Positions 34,697-35,587 of a stretch of DNA of 35,587 nucleotides are shown here, in pieces. Position 1 is the first letter of the stretch. Each line of letters opens with the position of its first letter. The position numbers and the translations under genes were made by a program. This stretch comes from Trueperaceae bacterium (GTDB lineage Bacteria > Deinococcota > Deinococci > Deinococcales > Trueperaceae), in assembly GCA_011389865.1 (NCBI GenBank), contig JAABTL010000027.1, positions 1-35,587 of the forward strand. The letters are read 5' to 3'. The notes beneath the pieces were generated by a model. It searched no databases. It had not been told where the DNA came from and saw only the letters and a program-made list of their open reading frames with translations.

Positions 34697-34929
34697 GGCC
34701 GACCCCGCTCCTCGTCGTCCTCCCGCTGCTCGAGCAGGGCCCGCAGTGGGCTCGAGCGCGTGCGCCCGTGGTCCGCGCGGAACTCGGCCATCGAGGGCAG
34801 CGGCTCGGCGGGCGGGCTCAGGACGGCGACGGGCCGCCCGTAGCGGGTGATGGTGACGCGCTCCCCGCCCTCGACCCGCTTGAGCAGCGCGCTCAGGTGC
34901 TTCTTGGCCTCGGCCGTGGTGACCTCCAT
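34672..34929 (-). CDS. Phd/YefM-type antitoxin
   Basis: An 85-residue antitoxin beginning MEVTTAEAKKHLSALLKRVEGGERVTITRYGRPVAVL, the Phd/YefM DNA-binding fold with its VTRYGRPVAV-like strand. The C-terminal half (SMAEFRADHGRTRSSPLRALLEQRE) would bind the PIN toxin. It is chosen to start at ATG 34929 because GAGGAGG lies upstream and the family begins here. A palindrome overlapping the likely promoter fits autoregulation. The antitoxin-then-toxin order is standard. Confidence 0.85.
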   Translation of the reverse strand: MEVTTAEAKKHLSALLKRVEGGERVTITRYGRPVAVLSPPAEPLPSMAEFRADHGRTRSSPLRALLEQREDDEERGRPSTSTPAS

Positions 34930-34942
34930 CCCGCCCACCTCC

Positions 34943-34968
34943 TCATGACCTACATGATGGTCATGATA
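34943..34968 (-). promoter_or_regulatory. antitoxin operator palindrome overlapping -10
   Basis: TCATGACC and GGTCATGA form a perfect 8-bp inverted repeat separated by 8 bp (34943-34966). The minus-strand hexamer TATCAT (34968-34963) overlaps it and fits a -10. Binding by the Phd-like antitoxin would block transcription. Confidence 0.65.
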
Positions 34969-35074
34969 CTCCGGGCGCGTGGGTCGATCGTAGACCGCGG
35001 CGAGCGAGGCGCCTTCGGGGGTTGGGCGCGAACCCATGGGCGCCCGGCAGATGCCCTGGTCTCGACTGCGTCCC

Positions 35075-35116
35075 AGGCCCGCGCGGACTGCACGCAGGCC
35101 CGCGCAGATTGCACGC
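35075..35116. repeat. 21-bp tandem duplication upstream of the flavoprotein gene
   Basis: Two copies (35075-35095, 35096-35116) of AGGCCCGCGCGGACTGCACGC with two differences. The surrounding 34969-35159 region holds no gene I can support. Confidence 0.8.
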
Positions 35117-35159
35117 GGGGCCCTATCGCCACCGGCACGCCGGCTGGTACGACGACCCC

Positions 35160-35587
35160 GTGGACGCGGACGTCGTCATCGTGGGGGCGGGCCCGGCCGG
35201 TCTCGCGGTCGGCCGCGAGCTGCGCCGGCGCGGCGTCGAGCCGCTGCTGCTCGAGCGCGGCGGGGTCGGCCACACCTGGGCGAGCGCCTACGACCACCTG
35301 CGGCTGCACACCCGCCGTGGTGCGGCGGCGCTGCCCGGCATGGCCTACCCGCGGGGGACCTCGACGTTCCCCAGGCGCGACGAGGTGCACGCCTACCTGC
35401 GCGCCTACGCGGCGCGCTTCGGGCTGGACGTGCGCGAGGGGGTGGACGTGCAAGCCGCGGCGCCCGAGGCCGGTGGCTGGCGCCTCTCGACGACCGCCGG
35501 CGACGCCCGCACGCGCGTGCTCGTGTGGGCCGCCGGCATCTGGGCGGCGCCCGTGGTCCCCGGCCTGCCAGGCCGCGAGTGCTACGC
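35160..35587 (+). CDS. FAD-dependent flavin monooxygenase-like oxidoreductase, 3' truncated by window edge
   Basis: The first 142 residues of a flavoprotein. GTG start, then DADVVIVGAGPAGLAVGREL with the GxGxxG dinucleotide-binding fold at residues 9-14. LLLERGGVGHTWASAYDHLRLHTRR is the typical FMO/YUCCA/CzcO-like segment, and VLVWAAGIWAAPVVPGLPG is the ATG-like motif before the NADPH domain. It probably oxygenates a small nucleophilic substrate using NADPH and oxygen. TACGAC lies 6 nt before the GTG but lacks the final T of the -10 pattern. Substrate unknown. Confidence 0.85.
   Translation, partial: MDADVVIVGAGPAGLAVGRELRRRGVEPLLLERGGVGHTWASAYDHLRLHTRRGAAALPGMAYPRGTSTFPRRDEVHAYLRAYAARFGLDVREGVDVQAAAPEAGGWRLSTTAGDARTRVLVWAAGIWAAPVVPGLPGRECY

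Noticed and set aside
34950-35453. 167-residue minus-strand frame overlapping the flavoprotein start
   Set aside because: The plus-strand frame has a clear FAD-binding motif, and the minus frame is a His/Arg/Val-rich shadow.

Overview
This window is about 72-75% GC, densely coded on both strands, and contains no rRNA, tRNA, insertion sequence, prophage or CRISPR array that I can recognise. It looks like a chromosomal segment of a high-GC bacterium. My best guess is a Deinococcota member close to the Trueperales. The reasons are a Thermus-like pyrR-pyrB-pyrC cluster, an HD-GYP multi-sensor protein, a SCO1 copper chaperone, and many genes with a TANNNT -10 box 6-7 nt before the start codon, the arrangement known from leaderless mRNAs of Deinococcus. 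Actinobacteria share several of these traits, so the assignment is only moderately supported.

Layout. 1-7.2 kb: the 3' part of a membrane Fe-S oxidoreductase, a PAS-PAS-GAF-HD-GYP cyclic-di-GMP phosphodiesterase, a SCO1 protein, a Crp/Fnr regulator divergent from a Wzz-like chain-length protein, and a metallophosphoesterase. 7.2-10.75 kb (minus strand): pyrR-pyrB-pyrC, overlapping and translationally coupled, with a PyrR-binding RNA hairpin that would sequester the pyrR Shine-Dalgarno; upstream lies a HicB/HicA-type pair. 10.8-16.4 kb: three paralogous lipoproteins interleaved with a uracil permease gene, plus a 75-bp remnant of a second permease copy, which points to an old segmental duplication. 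16.5-19.4 kb: an aldehyde dehydrogenase convergent with a fourth, unrelated lipoprotein carrying a DUF2135/YfaP-like domain.

19.6-24.2 kb is the most interesting region. Two secreted proteins with long aspartate-rich tails (one ends in 30 consecutive Asp) sit next to an OmpR-type response regulator and a histidine kinase. The first has three CTTCAGC direct repeats spaced exactly 11 bp just upstream of its start, a typical OmpR-family operator geometry. I infer a cation- or envelope-responsive system in which the two-component pair controls polyanionic exported proteins.

24.3-35.6 kb: an orphan antitoxin-like protein, a cis-prenyltransferase, RfbC, an iron/phosphonate-type ABC importer (binding protein, fused permease, ATPase) overlapping rapZ, a DeoR regulator, a Na/Pi cotransporter, a Phd/VapC-type module whose toxin lacks a usual start codon, and the 5' end of a flavoprotein monooxygenase. 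Short tandem duplications of 21-38 bp recur. Two of them copy the last codons and the stop codon of a gene, leaving stacked in-frame stops.
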